From: Micromonospora chokoriensis
GTDB lineage: Bacteria > Actinomycetota > Actinomycetes > Mycobacteriales > Micromonosporaceae
Assembly (NCBI RefSeq): GCF_900091505.1
Contig: NZ_LT607409.1
Span: 434,001-498,000 of the forward strand
DNA length: 64,000 nucleotides
Reading direction: 5' to 3'
Positions 1-9,726 of this stretch are shown one piece after another. Positions within the stretch are counted from its first letter, which is position 1, and every line of letters starts with the position of its first letter. The position numbers and the translations under genes are program-made. The notes under the pieces are model-generated. The model was not told the DNA's origin. It saw only the letters and a program-made list of their open reading frames with translations, and ran no database searches.

Positions 1-117
1 CGCGACAGTCCTCCCAATTGGTTACGCTGCGTTCAACCGTTCCGCACACGGCGCTGGGCTGCCGCGTGCGATCACATCCGCTCGCCGTTGCTACCCCGCT
101 GACCGGTCCACAGCCGG

Positions 118-123
118 TAGGCT
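118..123 (+). promoter_or_regulatory. -10 box (TAGGCT), leaderless start of first GtrA gene
   Basis: TAGGCT is followed by exactly 6 nt and the GTG start at 130. This TANNNT-N6/7-start arrangement is the usual signature of leaderless actinobacterial transcripts. No clear -35 element was seen. Confidence 0.5.
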
Positions 124-129
124 CGCCCC

Positions 130-678
130 GTGGCCGCCACGATGACCGGGGAGCAACCGGGTCCCCGGCAGACCCGACCGGGTCTGGTCGGCAGACTGCT
201 GGACCGTTTCGGTCACCTCGTCCGCGAGATGAGCAAGTTCGCCACCGTGGGCGGCATCGCCTTCCTCATCGACTTCGCGCTCTTCAACTACCTGACGAGC
301 AGTCGCGGCGTGGAAGAGTTGACGGCAAAGACGATCTCCACGGTGATCGCCGCCTCGGTCGCCTTCCTGGGCAACCGGTTCTGGACGTGGCGTCACCGTC
401 AGCGCAACAACCCGGCACGGGAGTACGCGCTGTTCTTCCTGTTCAACGCGGTCGGCCTCGGCATCGCGGTGGCCTGCCTCGCGATCAGTCGGTACGGGCT
501 CGGCAGCATCTGGCCGTCCGTGTTCGAGACGCGCCTGGCCGACAACGTGGCCAGCTACATCGTCGGCACCGGGCTCGGCACGCTGTTCCGATTCTGGTCC
601 TACCGGCGGTTCGTCTTCGTCGAAGCGGGAACCCCGACCCTTCCGCAGGTTGTGCCCGACCGCGACCACGGGGCGTGA
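130..678 (+). CDS. GtrA-like family membrane protein (copy 1)
   Basis: A 182-residue protein with four hydrophobic segments at about residues 37-57, 66-86, 98-120 and 139-158, the standard GtrA layout. The closing motif FRFWSYRRFVF (about 153-163) is typical of the family. GtrA proteins are thought to move polyprenyl-phosphate-linked sugars across the membrane for surface glycan modification; the exact sugar cannot be told. The GTG start is preferred because a TAGGCT -10 box lies 6 nt upstream. A second, related GtrA gene follows after 63 bp, so this is a tandem paralogous pair. No glycosyltransferase is next to it in the window, although one could lie to the left of position 1. Confidence 0.85.
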   Translation: MAATMTGEQPGPRQTRPGLVGRLLDRFGHLVREMSKFATVGGIAFLIDFALFNYLTSSRGVEELTAKTISTVIAASVAFLGNRFWTWRHRQRNNPAREYALFFLFNAVGLGIAVACLAISRYGLGSIWPSVFETRLADNVASYIVGTGLGTLFRFWSYRRFVFVEAGTPTLPQVVPDRDHGA

Positions 679-728
679 CCTACCGCCCACCCTGTTCGGC
701 CGGTGATCGCCGGCCGCCACGACTGCCC

Positions 729-734
729 TAAGGT
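729..734 (+). promoter_or_regulatory. -10 box (TAAGGT) for second GtrA gene
   Basis: TAAGGT lies 7 nt before the ATG at 742. The AAGG inside it could also act as a weak Shine-Dalgarno sequence for read-through transcripts from the first gene, so the two readings compete. Confidence 0.45.
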
Positions 735-741
735 GTTTCGC

Positions 742-1446
742 ATGCGTCTTGTCCGTCTGCTGCCTGAGCGCTGGCAGAAGTTCATCCACGAGGCGCTCAA
801 GTTCGGCATCGTCGGCGGCATCAACACCGTCATCAATTACGCGGTGTTCAATGCCCTCGCACTGACCGTTTTCGTCAACGGTCAGTTGAAGGCAACAGTG
901 ATCGCGACCATCGTCGCCACGATCACGTCGTACCTCATGAATCGGCACTGGACGTACCGGGATCGCCCGAAATCGGCAGTTCGGCGAGAGTACGTCCTTT
1001 TCTTCCTATTCAATGGCGCTGGCCTGCTCATCGAACTCGGTGCGGTGGCCGCGGCCAAGTACGGCCTCGGCGTCCATGGCCTGCTGGCACTGAACGTGGC
1101 CAAGACCGTCGGCGTCCTGCTCGCCACGCTGTTCCGGTTCTGGTCCTACCGGACCTTCGTCTTCCAGCCGGTCAGCGCTGTCGAGGACGACAAGAAGTCG
1201 GACTCCACCTGGCACGGCCTCCCCCGCGACGAGTGGGACACGATGGCGGAGATGGATCCGGTCGCCGAACTCGCCGAGTCCGTCTCCGAGCTGGAGGAGG
1301 CGGAGTCCGCCCACCGGGGCGACCCACCGCCCGGCGCTCCCATCCAGGGGCGGCCCGCGCGGCTGAGCGTGAGCCCCGCCGCCGACCTGGACGCGGAACT
1401 CGCCGCAGAGCTGCACGTCGGCACCCGCCGCTCACCCCGCCGGTGA
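742..1446 (+). CDS. GtrA-like family membrane protein (copy 2) with acidic tail
   Basis: A 234-residue paralogue of the gene before it: four membrane segments at about residues 21-42, 50-68, 84-105 and 119-137, then the family motif FRFWSYRTFVF. Unlike copy 1 it carries an extra tail of about 95 residues, rich in Glu, Asp, Pro and Ser, that should be cytoplasmic and disordered. A longer reading from 703 is possible, but ATG 742 has a TAAGGT box 7 nt upstream and starts where the family normally starts. The stop overlaps the next gene's GTG (GTGA), so the two are probably translated together. The substrate is likely a lipid-linked sugar; this is family knowledge, not visible in the sequence. 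Confidence 0.83.
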   Translation: MRLVRLLPERWQKFIHEALKFGIVGGINTVINYAVFNALALTVFVNGQLKATVIATIVATITSYLMNRHWTYRDRPKSAVRREYVLFFLFNGAGLLIELGAVAAAKYGLGVHGLLALNVAKTVGVLLATLFRFWSYRTFVFQPVSAVEDDKKSDSTWHGLPRDEWDTMAEMDPVAELAESVSELEEAESAHRGDPPPGAPIQGRPARLSVSPAADLDAELAAELHVGTRRSPRR

Positions 1447-2132
1447 CGCCACCCGCCGCGCGCTCCGGCACCGGGCAACCCGCCGAGCTGTACTTCGAGG
1501 ATCTCGTCCCCGGGCTCACCGTCGATCTCGGTGTGGTCACCGTGGACGGCGACGAGATGGTCGCCTTCGCCCGTCGATTCGACCCGCAGTGGTACCACGT
1601 CGACAGCGAGCTGGCCGGGGAGAGCCGACACGGTGGCCTGATCGCCAGCGGCTTCTACACGGTCAGCCTGTTCATGCGCGCGTACGTCGACCATCTGCTG
1701 TCCCGGGCGGCGGCGGACGCCTCTCCCGGCCTGGAGGAGCTGCGCTGGCTCGCTCCCGTACGCGCCGGCGACCGGCTGGCCGTCCGGGTCGACGTGATGG
1801 GGGCCCGACCGTCCACCGCCCGGCCGGGGCTCGGCACCGTCAGCCTCACCGGCACCATGCTCCGCCTCGGCCCCGACGACCGGCCCGAGCAGGAGGTGCT
1901 GCGCACCCGGTTCCGTGGCTGGTTCGCCGCGCGACCGACCGAGGGCGACCCTCCCGCCGGCGACCTGCCCGAAACCGGTACTCCCGCCGCCGACCTGCCC
2001 GAAACCGGCACACCCGGGGCCGAGGTGCCCGACGGGGGTCCGGCGGTCGCCGACGTGCCCGCCAGCCCGACGTCGGCGACCAGCGCGGACGGGCCCCCGA
2101 GCGCCCCGCCCACTGTCGAACCACACAACTGA
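1443..2132 (+). CDS. MaoC-like hotdog-fold dehydratase/hydratase
   Basis: A 229-residue protein whose first about 155 residues look like a MaoC-type (R)-specific enoyl-CoA hydratase. The segment FDPQWYHVD carries the expected catalytic pair Asp47 and His52, followed by GGLIASGFYT. Such enzymes hydrate enoyl-CoA thioesters in fatty-acid or polyketide-type metabolism. The GTG at 1443 overlaps the previous stop as GTGA, and the reading frame upstream of it belongs to the GtrA gene in another frame. The last about 60 residues are an unusual low-complexity tail with repeats of the type DLPETGTPAA, rich in Pro, Asp and Thr; it has no catalytic role that I can name. A strong hairpin terminator overlaps the stop codon. 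Confidence 0.8.
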   Translation: MTPPAARSGTGQPAELYFEDLVPGLTVDLGVVTVDGDEMVAFARRFDPQWYHVDSELAGESRHGGLIASGFYTVSLFMRAYVDHLLSRAAADASPGLEELRWLAPVRAGDRLAVRVDVMGARPSTARPGLGTVSLTGTMLRLGPDDRPEQEVLRTRFRGWFAARPTEGDPPAGDLPETGTPAADLPETGTPGAEVPDGGPAVADVPASPTSATSADGPPSAPPTVEPHN

Positions 2133-2160
2133 CCCGCCCCGACTTCGGTCAGGGCGGGTC
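2131..2160. terminator. Bidirectional hairpin terminator
   Basis: GACCCGCCC (2131-2139) and GGGCGGGTC (2152-2160) form a perfect 9-bp stem with a 12-nt loop, directly at the stop of the MaoC-like gene and before the stop of the convergent PH-domain gene. There is no U-tract, as is common in actinobacteria. Confidence 0.7.
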
Positions 2161-2177
2161 GCGGTCGTTCCGGACGA

Positions 2178-2750
2178 TCAGGTCGTGGTGTCGCGCAGCG
2201 GCTTACCCTCACGCATGTCGGCCAGGATGTCGCGCATCTCCCCGTCGCCCAGCGAGTGCTTGTCGTGCTGCGCCTCGACCAACTCGTAGAGGGTGGTCTG
2301 CACCCGGCTGACCCCCGGCACGTCGACCAGCACCGACTGGCCGCGCTCGCCGGCCGACTCGATGGTGAGCGTGCCGCAGCCCAGCAGACGCTCGAAGAAG
2401 TGCTGGTTCATCGAGTGGTCGTTGATCCGGGTGAGCGGGAGGTCCCGCCGGTCCCGGGAGAAGACGCCCTGCTGCAACAGCACGCGCTCGTTGGTGAACA
2501 GGTAGTGGGTGGTACGCCATACCAGGAACGGCCACAGACCGAGCCACAGCACCGCTACCAGGGCGATCACGCCGATCACGGCCAGCGCGATCGAACCGCC
2601 ACTGCTCTCGGGCAGCAGGAGCACGCCGACCACCACCGCGGAGATCGCCAGCACCAGCACCACGATCGGCCGGATCAGCGCCTTCCAGTGCGGATGTAGG
2701 TGCAGCACGACATGCTCGTCCTTGGTGAGCACGTCTTCGGGAAACGCCAC
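2178..2750 (-). CDS. Membrane-anchored bacterial PH-domain protein
   Basis: A 190-residue protein with two adjacent membrane segments (about 26-46 and 54-78) followed by a bacterial pleckstrin-homology-like domain (about 80-160) containing YLFTNERVLLQQGVFSR and IESAGERG, which are characteristic of this group. The function is not established; these proteins are thought to scaffold at the membrane. The start chosen is the GTG at 2750, which has GAGG six bases upstream; a longer frame reaching 2822 has an Arg/Trp-rich leader that does not look coding. Its 3' end faces the MaoC-like gene. The next gene on this strand upstream is birA, about 120 bp away. Confidence 0.75.
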   Translation of the reverse strand: MAFPEDVLTKDEHVVLHLHPHWKALIRPIVVLVLAISAVVVGVLLLPESSGGSIALAVIGVIALVAVLWLGLWPFLVWRTTHYLFTNERVLLQQGVFSRDRRDLPLTRINDHSMNQHFFERLLGCGTLTIESAGERGQSVLVDVPGVSRVQTTLYELVEAQHDKHSLGDGEMRDILADMREGKPLRDTTT

Positions 2751-2874
2751 GGGGAACCTCCAACGCCATCTTCTCGACGGGCAGACGGTAAACCCCCCAG
2801 AGCCCACCACAACATCCGCCACGCGGCCCCACCCGACTCTTCACGATCTTGCAAGGTGGGCGCCGCTCGCGCGG

Positions 2875-3750
2875 TCAGCGCAGGTGCAGTACGTCACCCG
2901 CGGCCAGGGTGCGGGGGGTCGTCGCCGTGGCCACCTGGAGTTGACCGTCCCGGTCCACGCCGGTCGCGGTGCCGGTCAGCACCTCACCGTCGGGAAGCAG
3001 CACGCGCACCTCACGACCGACCGTCGCGCAGGCCGCCAGGTAGGCGTCACGCAGGCCGCTGGCCACCGCGTCGCCGCCCGCCGAACGCCACCTGTCGTAC
3101 CAGTGGGCCACCGAGCGCAGCAGCGCCCGCAGCAGCGGGTCCCGGTCGGTGGCCGCCGCGCCGGCCAACTGCAGCGAGGTGGCCGGCAACCCGGTCGGGT
3201 TGACCGGCAGCTCGTCCGCGCGCAGCGTCACGTTGAGCCCGATGCCGAGCACGATGGCCGCCGGTTCGTCCGGTGCGCGGCCGGGCACCACCTCGGCCAA
3301 CACGCCCGCGCACTTCGCGTCGTCGATCAGCAGGTCGTTGGGCCACTTCAGGGCGGCTTCCAGCTCGGCCAACCGGGCCACCGCCTCCACCAGCGCCACG
3401 CCGGCCAGCAACGGCAGCCACCCGTACCCCGTGGTCGGCACCGGTGGCCAACCACGGTCCGGCACGGCCTCCCCGGGCCGCAGCAGCACGCTGGTGGTGA
3501 TGCCGGCCCTCGCCGGCGACTGCCAGAAGCGACCGCGACGGCCACGCCCGGCGGTCTGCTGCTCGGCGACCACGACCAGGCCCTCGGGCTCGCCGGCCCG
3601 GGCGGCCTCGGCCACGTCGGCGTTGGTGGAGCCGGTCTCGGTGCGCAACTCCAGGCGGGCCCACGGCCCGTTCGGCGCGACCAACGCGCGGCGCAGCCGG
3701 GCCGCCGACAGCGGCGGGCGATCCAGATTGGTGTACGGGGAGCCCGACAT
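2875..3750 (-). CDS. birA: Biotin--[acetyl-CoA-carboxylase] ligase
   Basis: A 291-residue biotin protein ligase of the short type that lacks the N-terminal DNA-binding domain of E. coli BirA. It shows GSTN at 40-43, the biotinyl-AMP loop GRGRRGR (68-74), KWPNDLLID (135-143) and a C-terminal barrel domain ending near GTATGVDRDGQL. It activates biotin with ATP and attaches it to the lysine of the carboxyl-carrier domain, here most likely Lys549 of the alpha carboxylase encoded at 20.8-22.5 kb. It is transcribed divergently from pccB, 84 bp away, which is a sensible pairing of enzyme and biotin supply. The ATG at 3750 has a TAGGCT box 6 nt upstream, suggesting a leaderless transcript. Lacking an HTH, it is not expected to be a repressor. 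Confidence 0.93.
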   Translation of the reverse strand: MSGSPYTNLDRPPLSAARLRRALVAPNGPWARLELRTETGSTNADVAEAARAGEPEGLVVVAEQQTAGRGRRGRFWQSPARAGITTSVLLRPGEAVPDRGWPPVPTTGYGWLPLLAGVALVEAVARLAELEAALKWPNDLLIDDAKCAGVLAEVVPGRAPDEPAAIVLGIGLNVTLRADELPVNPTGLPATSLQLAGAAATDRDPLLRALLRSVAHWYDRWRSAGGDAVASGLRDAYLAACATVGREVRVLLPDGEVLTGTATGVDRDGQLQVATATTPRTLAAGDVLHLR

Positions 3751-3756
3751 CCCGTC

Positions 3757-3762
3757 AGCCTA
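3757..3762 (-). promoter_or_regulatory. -10 box (TAGGCT) for birA
   Basis: On the minus strand TAGGCT stands 6 nt before the birA ATG. Together with the divergent pccB box at 3823 it puts both promoters in one 84-bp spacer. Confidence 0.5.
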
Positions 3763-3822
3763 CGGCGGTCGTCCCGTCGGCACTGAGGCGTACTGCACAG
3801 CGGCACCCACCTGAACCATCGT

Positions 3823-3828
3823 TATATT
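3823..3828 (+). promoter_or_regulatory. -10 box (TATATT) for pccB
   Basis: TATATT followed by 6 nt and the GTG start at 3835; no Shine-Dalgarno sequence is present, so a leaderless transcript is the simplest reading. Confidence 0.6.
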
Positions 3829-3834
3829 CCCTGG

Positions 3835-5418
<1,584 letters not shown>

Positions 5419-5544
5419 CGCGGGTCCGGTTTCCTCGATCCGCGCAACGTCAGGCGAAGAGTTGCCTCTCACTGTCCGGAGGGAACACTTTTCCTGACGT
5501 GGCGCGATCCTCCTGGTTCGCAATCGACCGCGACCGCGTCGCCC

Positions 5545-6426
5545 TCAACAGTTCGGGGGCGGGGCGTTGGCGTTCGCGCACAGGCGCGCCACGGCCGCGA
5601 CGGCGAATTGTTGGAGTTCCGCCTCGGTGCCGTCGCGACCGAGGCTGAGCACCGAGACGAGATCGCCGACCTGCACCACCGCAGTGTTGGTCGGGCGCGT
5701 CTCGTCGTTGAGCGTCGCGCCGGTGTTCACGTCCCGGGCTTGGGAAACCGTGTGGGTCAGCAGGACGCCGCCTTGCCCCCCAGAATCCAGCGGCCGGACC
5801 TGCCACCGGTGCATCGCCTCCGCCGTGCCGGTCTGCCCCTTCCGCTCATACGGCCCGCGGCTGCGCCACTCGTCGCACGGGTCCACCAGACCCTGGAGGG
5901 TCACGACGGCCAACGTCGCCTCGTCCTGTGTTGCCATCCGGTAGACGTCCTGCATCACGAGGACGTCGGCGTTGCCGGGCTCGGTTCCGGCGGGACGCGC
6001 CCGAAGCAGGGTCTGTGAGCGGGACACGCGGGAGAACCGCCACCCCTCCGGCAGCCCCAGGTTCGCCCGGCACTGTTCGAGCATCGCGTCGATCCGGACC
6101 GGCTCCCCGATGCCCGCCTGGCTGAGCTGCACCTCGATCGGGCGCGTCAGGTCGGCCGGCTGGAGCAGGGCGTCGGTCGTGATCTCGTGCTGGGTCGGCG
6201 TGGCGTCGGGCGCCGCCGAGGCGGCCGGTGTGGGCGGCACCGGAGATCCGCCGGTTGCGACGAGCGCAACGGAGGTCCCCCCGGCGAGGGCCAGTACGGC
6301 GGTGGCCGCCACGATCCTGCGCTGGCTGCGGCGGCGGGCCTGGGCACGGATCTCCTCCGGACCGGGCCAGCGCACGTCCTGAAGGTCCCGCCGGACCTGT
6401 TCGACGAACGTCAGGTCGTCACGCAT
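5545..6426 (-). CDS. Membrane-anchored protein paired with ECF sigma factor
   Basis: A 293-residue protein with a short cytoplasmic N-terminus (Arg-rich, about 1-37), one membrane segment at about 38-57 and a large external domain of about 230 residues with Cys residues and no family I recognise. The gene overlaps the sigma-factor gene upstream by 8 nt, so the two are coupled. This layout is that of SigE-family operons where the second gene acts as a membrane-bound regulator or sensor, but the cytoplasmic part lacks a recognisable zinc anti-sigma motif (no HxxxCxxC). A role as anti-sigma factor is therefore inferred from position only. The ATG at 6426 is chosen over an upstream frame that would run through the sigma gene. 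Confidence 0.7.
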   Translation of the reverse strand: MRDDLTFVEQVRRDLQDVRWPGPEEIRAQARRRSQRRIVAATAVLALAGGTSVALVATGGSPVPPTPAASAAPDATPTQHEITTDALLQPADLTRPIEVQLSQAGIGEPVRIDAMLEQCRANLGLPEGWRFSRVSRSQTLLRARPAGTEPGNADVLVMQDVYRMATQDEATLAVVTLQGLVDPCDEWRSRGPYERKGQTGTAEAMHRWQVRPLDSGGQGGVLLTHTVSQARDVNTGATLNDETRPTNTAVVQVGDLVSVLSLGRDGTEAELQQFAVAAVARLCANANAPPPNC

Positions 6427-6919
6427 CGGTGGCCTCCTCCAGGTCAGAGACGGCGAGCAGCCCGGCGAGCGCGGCACGCCCCCGGGAGAGTCGGGCCTTG
6501 ACGGTGCCCACCGGGGCTTCGGTCTCCCGGGCCACCTCGGCGACCGGCATACCCATCAGGTAGTAGAGGGCGATGGCGACGCGTTGCTCCTCGGGCAGCC
6601 GACGCAGAGCGGCGACCACCTCGACGGTGTCGGTGCCCGGGCCGGGAACGCTCTCGGTGGCGCCGTGCCGCAGGTACGCGCGGGCGCGGCTGCGCAGGCT
6701 GCGCCACCTGCTGACGGCGATCCGGCTGGCCACCACCCGCACCCACGCCTCCGGGTCGTCGTAGCCGCTGATCGTGGACCAGCGCTGCCACGCCCGGATG
6801 TACGCCTCCTGCACGGCGTCCTGCGCCTCGCCCCGGTCGCCGGTGAGCACGTAGACGAACCCGAGCAGCCGTTGCCGACTCCCACGGTAGAACTCGTCGA
6901 ACCCGTCGACGTCCGGCAC
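6419..6919 (-). CDS. SigE-family ECF RNA polymerase sigma factor
   Basis: A 166-residue extracytoplasmic-function sigma factor. Region 2 (about residues 8-75) carries FYRGSRQRLLGFVYVLTGD and DAVQEAYIRAWQRW; region 4 (about 105-155) carries LRRLPEEQRVAIALYY and an HTH in PVAEVARETEAPVGTVKARL. It belongs to the short SigE group common in Streptomyces and Micromonospora. The GTG start at 6919 has a good GGAGGT six bases upstream. It is co-transcribed with the membrane protein downstream through an 8-nt overlap. The regulon cannot be inferred: no shared promoter motif was recognised in the window. Confidence 0.9.
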   Translation of the reverse strand: MPDVDGFDEFYRGSRQRLLGFVYVLTGDRGEAQDAVQEAYIRAWQRWSTISGYDDPEAWVRVVASRIAVSRWRSLRSRARAYLRHGATESVPGPGTDTVEVVAALRRLPEEQRVAIALYYLMGMPVAEVARETEAPVGTVKARLSRGRAALAGLLAVSDLEEATDA

Positions 6920-6981
6920 CTGCTACCTCCCCGTGTCGGTCGCAGGGAACACGCACCGGACCGGGCGGTCGGTTGCCCCGA

Positions 6982-7965
6982 TCAGGCGATCAACTTCTCC
7001 AGCTCGGCGAGCGGGAACGCGCCGGCCCCGACCCGCTCCCGGACCGCCCGGCGTACCGCCCGCTGGACGGCGACGTTGGCCGGCGTCGGCACGCCGTGCA
7101 GCCGCCCGAGCAGCGCGACCTCCCCGTTGAGGTGGTCGACCTCGGTCGATCCGGTGCCCCGGGCCAGGCTCTGCCAGGTGGAGCCACCGGAACGGGCCTC
7201 GCCGTCGACCGGGCGCTGCCCGACCAGGTCACCGCGCTCGACCTTCTCCTCCTCCGGGGTCGTGCAGGCGATCCCGGCGGCGGCGAGCGCGGCGACGCCT
7301 TCGGCGCGTACCCGCTCGGCCAGCTCGTCCGGGATGTCCCCGCCGAGCAACGCCTGCAGTCCGTTGCCGAGATTGCTGAGCAGCTTGCCGTACTTCCACC
7401 GCATGACGTCCGCGCGCACCGGGGCGACGAAGCCGGCGGCGTCCAGGTCGGCGGCGATCACCCGGTCGGTGTCATCGGCACCGCCCGGGTAGCGACCGAT
7501 CTGGAGCATCCCCGGGTGCGGGTAGCCGTTGGCGACCACGACGCCGGGGTCCAGGTGGGTGGCGGGCAGCCAGACGCAGACCGGGTGTACGTCGGCGAAG
7601 AGGCGCAGCGCGGCCCGCTCGTTCGCCACCCCGTTCTGGGCGGTCACCAACGGCAGCCGCTCGCCGGCCGTACCGCCGCCCGCCACCGGAGCGTCCACCC
7701 AGGCGGCCAGCGCGCCGGCCGTGTCCTGCGACTTGACGGTGAGGACCAGCACCGTGTCCGCCGGCAGCGGCTCGTCGCCGGGCCCGTCCGTCGCGGCGAG
7801 CCGGGCGGTGACCTCGCTGTCGGGCTGCCGCAGCGTCAGACCCCGTTCCCGGATCACGTCGAGGTGCGCCCCACGGGCCACCAGGGTCACGTCCCGGCCT
7901 GCCTCGGCCAATCGCACGCCGATCGTCCCCCCGACCGCACCCGCCCCGATGATCACGTATCGCAT
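6982..7965 (-). CDS. Ketopantoate reductase family (PanE/ApbA) oxidoreductase
   Basis: A 327-residue NAD(P)H-dependent reductase. The N-terminal Rossmann motif GAGAVGGTIG (7-16) and RG at 31-32 fit NADPH binding; the C-terminal helical domain has KYGKLLSNLGN (191-201), where Lys194 corresponds to the catalytic lysine of PanE. True PanE makes pantoate for coenzyme A, but actinobacterial genomes carry several paralogues of uncertain substrate, and no other pantothenate gene is nearby, so I give no symbol. It lies 62 bp upstream of nothing on its own strand; the sigma gene starts just downstream. The intergenic DNA on its 5' side holds a 21-bp inverted repeat and G-rich tracts. Confidence 0.82.
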   Translation of the reverse strand: MRYVIIGAGAVGGTIGVRLAEAGRDVTLVARGAHLDVIRERGLTLRQPDSEVTARLAATDGPGDEPLPADTVLVLTVKSQDTAGALAAWVDAPVAGGGTAGERLPLVTAQNGVANERAALRLFADVHPVCVWLPATHLDPGVVVANGYPHPGMLQIGRYPGGADDTDRVIAADLDAAGFVAPVRADVMRWKYGKLLSNLGNGLQALLGGDIPDELAERVRAEGVAALAAAGIACTTPEEEKVERGDLVGQRPVDGEARSGGSTWQSLARGTGSTEVDHLNGEVALLGRLHGVPTPANVAVQRAVRRAVRERVGAGAFPLAELEKLIA

Positions 7966-8052
7966 GCCCCCATTCTGCCCGCCGCCCCCTCACGCCCGCC
8001 CTCACGCGCCATCCCGCCGCCCTCCCACCACCCTCCCGTCGCCCTGCGCGCC

Positions 8053-8127
8053 GTCGATCATGGAGTTGTGGTGCCCGGGCCGGTAGTCTTCGCGGCTTTT
8101 GTCACCCACCACAACTCCATGATCGAC
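8053..8127. repeat. GATCATG inverted repeat, copy A
   Basis: Perfect 21-bp arms at 8053-8073 and 8107-8127 (arm begins GTCGATCATGGAGTTGTG) enclose a 33-nt loop. The identical arm, with a loop of the same length, recurs at 32721-32795, and a diverged version at 24110-24174. It lies between the M50-protease gene and panE-like gene, both on the minus strand, where it could form a terminator-like hairpin. Confidence 0.85.
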
Positions 8128-8175
8128 CGTGGGGCGGGCGGGGGCGAGGGCGGGGGCGGGGGTGGGGGCGAGGCA

Positions 8176-8205
8176 GGGGTGGGGTGGGGTGGGGTGGGGT
8201 GGGGT
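8176..8205 (+). repeat. (GGGGT)6 pentanucleotide tract
   Basis: Six consecutive GGGGT units end on the stop codon of the M50-type gene, preceded from 8131 by further G-runs. The plus strand could form G-quadruplexes and the tract is prone to slippage. Confidence 0.85.
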
Positions 8206-8948
8206 CAGATTGTCAGGCCGGCGTTGGTGAGGATCGGGCCGGCCAGCAGGAGCGCTCCGGCGACCAGGGCGGCCAGGTTGACCAGGGCGAAGACCGTCAC
8301 CCAGAAGATCGCCGGGAACGGGGTCAGCCCGGCGAGCTGATCGGCGTCGGAGGCGGGCATCCGGCCCCGCGAGCGCAGCCGTTGCAACTCCACCACCGGC
8401 CGCACCCCACCGAGCAACAGGAACCACACCCCGGTGTACGCGAACGCGGCCTGGACCTGTGGCGTCGCGTACCAGGAGACGGCGAACACCAGCGCACCGG
8501 TGACCAGCAGCGACACCACGCCGAAGGCGTTGCGGATCATGACGAGCATGGCCAGCAGCAGCGCCACCGCCACCCAGAGCAGGAGGGTGATCCGGTTGCC
8601 GCCGAGCAGCCAGGCGCCGGCCAGCCCGACCAGCGGCGGGGCGACGTACCCGGCGAGCAGAGTGAGGATCATTCCCGGTCCGGTGGGACGCCCGGCGGAC
8701 AGCGTCAACCCGGACGTGTCCGAGTGCAGTCGGATGCCGCGCAGCTTGCGACCGGTGAGCAGGGCCACCAGGGCGTGACCACCCTCGTGCGCAATGGTGA
8801 TGGCATTCCGGGCGATCCGCCAGGGCAGGCGCGTGGAGACCACCACCAGCGCGACGGCCGCGGTGATCAGCACCAGCAGTGCGGGCGGGTCCGGCTGCGC
8901 GCCGAACAGCGTGTCCCACTTCTCGCCCAGACTGTCGATCGACATCAT
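8205..8948 (-). CDS. M50-family (M50B-like) integral membrane metalloprotease
   Basis: A 247-residue polytopic membrane protein with a zinc-protease motif HEGGH (54-58) inside a membrane segment, and Asp residues in ASDADQL near residue 220 that could supply the third metal ligand. About six hydrophobic segments follow. This matches the M50B-like group, related to site-2 proteases but with no PDZ domain; the substrate is unknown. It is not adjacent to an anti-sigma gene, although the sigma/membrane-protein pair at 5.5-6.9 kb is on the same strand downstream. The start pair ATGATG at 8948 follows a TAGGCT box by 8 nt; the upstream continuation is Arg-rich and was rejected. Confidence 0.8.
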   Translation of the reverse strand: MMSIDSLGEKWDTLFGAQPDPPALLVLITAAVALVVVSTRLPWRIARNAITIAHEGGHALVALLTGRKLRGIRLHSDTSGLTLSAGRPTGPGMILTLLAGYVAPPLVGLAGAWLLGGNRITLLLWVAVALLLAMLVMIRNAFGVVSLLVTGALVFAVSWYATPQVQAAFAYTGVWFLLLGGVRPVVELQRLRSRGRMPASDADQLAGLTPFPAIFWVTVFALVNLAALVAGALLLAGPILTNAGLTI

Positions 8949-9049
8949 GGGGCGCGAGCCTACCGGCGGCGTTCCGTGTCGCTGGCGAGGCACCGGCTCG
9001 TATCCTGTGAGACTGATCGGGTGGCGACTGAAGCGGGAGGTGAGCGCCG

Positions 9050-9601
9050 ATGAGTGCGGAACCCCTGGGACATCACGTCGGGCTCTGGACCGAGGCCGAC
9101 TACTTCGCCCTGGCTGAAACCCCGGACCGGATCGAGCTGCTCGACGGGAGCCTGATCGTGAGCCCTGCCCCGAGCAAGCGGCACCAGTTGGTGTCGTGGG
9201 AACTCGTCTACAGTCTGCGCCGAGCGGTGACGTCACAGCCCCTCCTTGTCTTCGAGGCGGTCAACGTTCGGCTCGGGCCGGACCGGATCGTCATTCCCGA
9301 CGTGGTTGTCGCGGACACCGACGACGAGGGCACGGCGGTGGAGGCCGCCGAGGTGGTGCTGGTCTGCGAGATCGTCTCGCCGGGCAACGCCGCGGCCGAC
9401 CGGCTCGTCAAGATGCAGCTCTACGCCATCGCGCGGATCCCCTGGTACCTGCTTGTCGAGCAGGACGGGGACGGGCACTCGTTGCGGCTGTACCGGCTCG
9501 ACGGTGAGCACTACGTCGAGGACCAGATCGCCAAGGCCGGCGAGACGTTGACAATCGTCGAGCCGTTCCGTTGGCAGCTCGACCCGGCCGCCCTGCACTG
9601 A
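9050..9601 (+). CDS. Uma2-family (DUF820) putative nuclease-fold protein
   Basis: A 183-residue protein with the PD-(D/E)XK-like pattern of the Uma2 family: Asp84 in RIVIPDVVV, Glu107 in VCEIVSP and Lys121 in RLVKMQLYA, after an N-terminal [15 protein letters not shown]. These proteins are abundant in cyanobacteria and actinobacteria and are predicted restriction-endonuclease-like enzymes, but no function has been firmly shown. The start at 9050 has a GGGAGGTGAG ribosome-binding site. It stands alone, divergent from the M50-type gene, with no methylase or helicase partner. Confidence 0.88.
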   Translation: MSAEPLGHHVGLWTEADYFALAETPDRIELLDGSLIVSPAPSKRHQLVSWELVYSLRRAVTSQPLLVFEAVNVRLGPDRIVIPDVVVADTDDEGTAVEAAEVVLVCEIVSPGNAAADRLVKMQLYAIARIPWYLLVEQDGDGHSLRLYRLDGEHYVEDQIAKAGETLTIVEPFRWQLDPAALH

Positions 9602-9678
9602 ACCGACCCACCCCGGACACCGGGCCTTCGCGTCCCGTCGATGAAGCTTTCTTCAGCCGCACTTGCGATCATGGGCAC

Positions 9679-9684
9679 TAAACT
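9679..9684 (+). promoter_or_regulatory. -10 box (TAAACT) upstream of GH25 gene
   Basis: TAAACT would give a transcript of about 37 nt leader containing a strong GGAGG (9715-9719) before the ATG at 9727. Confidence 0.4.
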
Positions 9685-9726
9685 CCAAAGATGGTTGTCG
9701 ATAGAGCGATCCTCTTGGAGGCACTC

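Noticed and set aside
5447..5500. Hairpin ACGTCAGG/CCTGACGT after pccB
   Set aside because: Only 8-bp arms with a 38-nt loop; too weak to call a terminator, although the position between convergent genes would suit.
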